A program made the translations under genes and the position numbers. Positions 60,511-64,000 of a stretch of DNA of 64,000 nt are shown here, piece by piece. The DNA is from Leuctra nigra. Lineage: Eukaryota > Arthropoda > Insecta > Plecoptera > Leuctridae. The notes under the pieces are model-generated. The model had not been told where the DNA came from and searched no databases. It saw nothing but the letters and a program-made list of their open reading frames with translations. The number at the start of each line of letters is the position of its first letter. The stretch's first letter is position 1. The DNA lies in assembly GCA_934045905.1 (NCBI GenBank), contig OW203767.1, positions 19,347,073 to 19,411,072 of the forward strand, given 5' to 3'.

Positions 60511-63336
60511 ATGAAGTTTATGGTAAGTTCATAGAACTCAAATAAAATGACGTTGAAGACAAAGTATTGGCGGTTAAATTAAAATACTAGGGTGTATAAG
60601 TTATAACTGAAATGTTAGAACATCGAAGTTAAAATAGAAAGGGTTTAAAAATCATGATTTATAATTAAACTATCACTACAAAGTGTATGGTAAGTGTCAA
60701 TTAAATTAAAGGTATCGACAGGAAGTCAATCGATCTGATTTGTTGTTGTTAAATAAAAATTTTGCACAAATAAAGGTGTTCTTGAAATTTGTTGCGTTTT
60801 TGGTGAGTATTGAAGCATTTAATTAGTAGCGACCAATTTGTTAATTGTATTTAGGTACTTGTTAAATTTGAACAGAAATGTGTTTGTGATGGTTTTCGGA
60901 TATGATTTGACAAAATTTGACCTTAATATTTGATTGAGAGGAGTCATTGACCTTACTATAATATAATATTATTTTATGCAAATTACATTTTTTAGCTCCC
61001 ATATGATAATTTTATACAAACTTTATATACACGTCCACACAGTTTCAAGTAGCTCCTCTGTGGCTTACATCCACTAAAACATAACATCAAGCCATACATG
61101 ACAGATAACAAATATGTGTTCATGGAGCTGTATTTTAATTACAAAACAAACAACAGAGAAAAGGTGTAATTATAAAAAAACATGAGGAGAACAACTGAAA
61201 ACAAGTGGAGAAAAGTAGGACGATATCAAATAATATCAAGTGAGTAAAATAAATGTAGGTTCCATAATTAATAATGTAGGAGAAAACATTTGCAATAATA
61301 AAGAAAAACAATCATAAAATTAATCGTTTGATATTGAAGAGAAAATCCAGAGTTTGAAATATAAAAGTTTAGAGAAGGATACCTATACCATGATTATCAG
61401 TTAACAATGTAAATAAGGGCCAGTCTTTCAATGCGTTGCTAACTTTTAAACAGTCAATTTGGACTACATTGCCGTGGCAACAACCAATGACATTCCTAGA
61501 ATGACCATTAACTAACTGTTAAGAGCTAATTGAGACTTTAGCAGAGTATTGAAAGACCGGGCCTAAGCCAACGTTTGCCATTTTTGTTGCCTCATGAAGG
61601 AATAGAATAATTTTTAACAATGACTGTTAAATGCTTCAAGAGGACTAATGACAGATGGCTTTTTATAGACGTCGATATAATACGTGGTGAAGCGGGGAGG
61701 GGGGAGGGGGGATAGGGTGTAATCTATATTCACAGCATCCCTACCAATACAATTAGTGACCTTCGATCGGCTTTCACTTATTAGTAAAGAAATAATGTTT
61801 CTAGAGTTGCTATTAAATGGATGTTTTAACAGTTGACTAGATTTTTAATTATTGGGTTTCAATAGACCATTTTAAATATTATCTCGGTGGCTCTGCTTTC
61901 TAAGAAAAATCATATGCAGTTTGATTTCCAGACACCTTAGTCCCTGTTTTACCTGCATATGATTTTTGCATAGAATATAGAAAATGTATCTTAGACCTAG
62001 GGAAGGCTGCTTTTTATAGCCCTGGATGTTATCGCTGGGGGGCAGTGGGATAAAATGTAGGGTGTCAGTCCCCGTTCACAGCATCCCTACCAATACATTT
62101 AGCAACCTGTGGTTTTCATTGATTAATCATGAAATAATTTATGTAGGTTTTTTTACACGGATATTTTAAAGGAACTTAAATATACACACTTTGTGCTAAT
62201 TTGTGCATATTGATTTGAAATAGACCATTTTAAATATTATCTCGGTGGCTCTGCTTTCTAAGAAAAATCATATGCAGTTTGATTTCCAGACACCTTAGTC
62301 CCTGTTTTACCTGCATATGATTTTTCTTAGAAAGCAGAGCCACCGAGATAATATTTAAAATGGTCTATTTCAAATCAATATGCACAAATTAGCACAAAGT
62401 GTGTATATTTAAGTTCCTTTAAAATATCCGTGTAAAAAAACCTACATAAATTATTTCATGATTAATCAATGAAAACCACAGGTTGCTAAATGTATTGGTA
62501 GGGATGCTGTGAACGGGGACTGACACCCTACATTTTATCCCACTGCCCCCCAGCGATAACATCCAGGGCTATAAAAAGCAGCCTTCCCTAGGTCTAAGAT
62601 ACATTTTCTATATTCTACGATTAAACTTTATTTGTGTGTTTGTTTTATTATCCCCCATCGACGTCTACTATAAACGTTTTAGTGGTAGTTTTACTACTTC
62701 AATACATGATCATCGTTAACATGTCTGCAATTTTGGCCGTTTTTATTTTGCGATCGATGTGGTAGTATCTTTGAGAACTTGTGTTCTAAATGTGTCGAAT
62801 TGTTTCAGGTGTGTGCGTTGGTTCTGGCGCTGGGCGTCTCGACGCTAGCTGCCGTCACGCGGACGGCGGAGAAGCGCAGCATCGAGCACGGCGCCGGCGG
62901 CGGCGTCGGGGGCGGCGTCGACTTGTCGGGCGCCGGTAGCTACGGTCACGGGCACGGCCATCACGTCCCAATCTCCCAGACCATCGAGATCACCAAACCC
63001 GTTCCCGTTCCCGTCGTCAAGTACGTCGGCGTCCACGTTCCCTACGCCGTCCCCGTTCAAGTCCATCATCCCATCGCTGTGCCCGTCCCCCAGCCGTACG
63101 CCGTGCACGTGCGCGTGCCCCAGCCCATTGCCGTGCCCGTCGTGAGGACGATCGAGATCCCCGTCGAGAAGCCAGTGCCATATCCGGTCGAGAAGCACGT
63201 GCCGTATCCGGTTGAGAAGCCACATCCGGTTTACATCACGAAGCACATCCCGATCCATGTTGCCAAGCCGTATCCGGTTCACGTGCCGGTCTACAAGCAC
63301 ATCCACCACTACCCCAAGAGCCACGGCTGGAACTAA
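60511..63336 (+). CDS. Gene F: secreted VPV/YPVEK-repeat protein
   Basis: Coding exons 60511-60522 (MKFM, donor GTAAGT) and 62809-63336, phase 0 (acceptor TTGTTTCAG), giving 179 aa. The signal peptide is MKFMVCALVLALGVSTLAA. A dibasic EKR/SIEHG site follows a few residues later, then a Gly-rich stretch (GAGGGVGGGVDLSGAG) and a Gly-His run (GHGHGHH). The remaining 110 residues are alternating Val/Pro/His/Tyr repeats such as KPVPVPVVK, IPVEKPVPYPVEKHVPYPV and KHIPIHVAKPYPVHVPVYKH, ending in YPKSHGWN. Repeats of this VPV/YPVEK kind are common in insect cuticle-associated proteins (from memory, some Vajk-like); the family assignment is tentative. The ATG at 62779 is in the intron and would give no signal peptide. 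Poly(A) signal at 63716-63721. Confidence 0.85.
61417..61563. mobile_element. PIF/Harbinger-like MITE, TAA target duplication (in intron 1 of gene F)
   Basis: Ends GGGCCAGTCTTTCAAT and ATTGAAAGACCGGGCC are inverted repeats with two mismatches; TAA lies on both sides (61414-61416, 61564-61566). Same family as 33421-33547. Confidence 0.7.
61640..61967 (+). repeat. Diverged direct copy of the palindrome unit
   Basis: Shares GGCTTTTTATAG, CACAGCATCCCTACCAATAC and then an almost exact stretch from ATAGACCATTTTAAATATTA to CTGCATATGATTTTT (61863-61967) with the unit at 62006-62325. The middle portion is diverged. Confidence 0.6.
61693..61716 (+). repeat. G-rich run, potential G-quadruplex
   Basis: Four G-runs (GGGG, GGGGGG, GGGGGG, GGG) separated by A, A and ATA, within intron 1 of gene F. 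Fits the G3+N1-7 pattern. Confidence 0.6.
61972..62617. mobile_element. Giant near-perfect palindrome (arms about 306 bp, 33-bp spacer)
   Basis: The left arm 61972-62277 and right arm 62311-62617 are reverse complements along essentially their full length; I detected only one indel (5 G against 6 C in the TGGGGGCA/TGCCCCCCA run). The 33-bp spacer (62278-62310) reads TTTGATTTCCAGACACCTTA then GTCCCTGTTTTAC. No ORF of note. Because the spacer is also present between CATATGCAG and CTGCATATG in the direct copy at 61910-61962, the arm was probably formed by inverted duplication of a pre-existing element. It sits inside intron 1 of gene F and the transcript would form a roughly 300-bp hairpin. Confidence 0.85.
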
Positions 63337-63589
63337 ACTTCAGGACTGATTCTATGACCTTCTGACAAAACATTTGTTTTGTCATTAAGTCATATTACCG
63401 GGCCCAAGTGTCGTTTATGCATTAAGATCATTTTCACCTTTCCATTTCATTGTTCTCACGTCAGAAAAAAAATCACTCGAAACTTTCATTTCATTGTATA
63501 AAAGAAAGTGAACGTTCGAAAAGTCGATCATCGAGTTCGCATCATCCATAATCATTGATCATCGCGATTGCGACGGAAATCATCATTAA

Positions 63590-63660
63590 GTCATCATAAT
63601 CATCATCATCATCATCAACATCATCGTCAACACCAGCATCATCATCATCAACATCGATTG
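63590..63660 (+). repeat. ATC/CAT trinucleotide-rich stretch
   Basis: Degenerate (CAT)n in the 3' UTR of gene F, after the stop codon. Confidence 0.75.
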
Positions 63661-63715
63661 GCATGATTTCTCATTCATTTGTGTTGTTTGTTATTATTGT
63701 TGTTATTGCTTTTTT

Positions 63716-63721
63716 AATAAA
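63716..63721 (+). terminator. Poly(A) signal of gene F
   Basis: AATAAA about 380 bp after the stop codon. Confidence 0.55.
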
Positions 63722-64000
63722 AGAAAATCATCATTGAATCCCAATGTTATCATTCATCACCTCTTCTACCTCCAGTATATTTACTTTAAGAAATACAAAT
63801 GATTATTATTGTTTTAATTTTGTTATTTTGCTGATAACTTAACTGATAAAGTATAATTTCAAATTTAAGAAATACTGTGAGTTCACAGTAAATCTGCAAT
63901 TTTTTCTGCTGCATAGTTGAAGAAAGACAAATAATAAGATATTTTGCCGATGACTTGGGTGAAACTCACTATGCGTGACAGAGACAATAAATCATAAAAT

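Larger units (their letters stand above)
60523..62808 (+). other. Intron 1 of gene F (2286 bp)
   Basis: The longest well-supported intron of the cluster. It carries a TAA-flanked MITE (61417-61563), a G-rich run (61693-61716) and a three-copy repeat including a giant palindrome (about 61640-62617). Confidence 0.75.

Noticed and set aside
62779..62808. ATG at 62779 as start of gene F
   Set aside because: Lies upstream of a strong acceptor; the MKFM exon at 60511 gives a much better signal peptide and a TATA-type promoter.
63590..63660. CRISPR-like regular repeats
   Set aside because: Simple CAT-rich trinucleotide sequence in a eukaryotic 3' UTR; no repeat-spacer structure anywhere in the window.

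Overview
The window is eukaryotic nuclear DNA and almost certainly arthropod, most probably insect. It has GT-AG introns, TATA/initiator promoters, AATAAA poly(A) signals, an intact non-LTR retrotransposon, many small inverted-repeat transposons, and secreted structural proteins of the insect cuticle type. I cannot name the species. Intergenic DNA is strongly AT-rich and the coding exons are much richer in GC.

Layout. 1-12 kb is mostly non-coding: a helitron/STPR-like ORF fragment, a 19-base poly-C run, a 165-bp (TC)n array, a hAT-like MITE with its target duplication, a 546-bp TIR element and a possible tRNA-like SINE. 12.8-17.6 kb holds a non-LTR retrotransposon with two uninterrupted overlapping ORFs. 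ORF1 has a coiled coil and a C-terminal region resembling an SGNH-esterase-type ORF1 domain. ORF2 is an endonuclease-reverse transcriptase of RTE-like character. From 18 kb to the end there are six genes, all on the + strand, each encoding a secreted, low-complexity, repeat-rich protein.

The six genes, lettered here only for reference, are A (18394-20718, Gln/Tyr-rich with YKYVAP repeats), B (26433-28136, Pro-rich), C (33232-37145, 1069 aa, poly-Gln and Gly-Pro-Thr/Tyr repeats), D (42613-45506, 721 aa, with six exact 17-residue Ser/Glu repeats), E (48371-52297, Ala-rich helical, four coding exons) and F (60511-63336, VPV/YPVEK repeats). B to F share one architecture: a TATA-type promoter, a first coding exon of only 4 or 5 codons (MELL, MKAI, MRLF, MKFML, MKFM), a phase-0 intron inside the signal-peptide code, then the rest of the signal peptide and the mature protein. 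Gene A may fit the same plan if its tiny first exon lies upstream of the retrotransposon near 12.16 kb. I infer a tandem cluster of extracellular-matrix (cuticle, or other secreted-coat) genes whose mature parts have diverged beyond obvious homology while the promoter and first-exon cassette is retained.

Introns and intergenic DNA carry many palindromic elements. The most striking is a roughly 646-bp near-perfect inverted repeat inside intron 1 of gene F. Others include two PIF/Harbinger-like MITEs flanked by TAA, one flanked by TTA, and a pair of mariner-like MITEs flanked by TA in opposite orientations. No rRNA gene, intact tRNA gene, CRISPR array or bacterial operon was seen.
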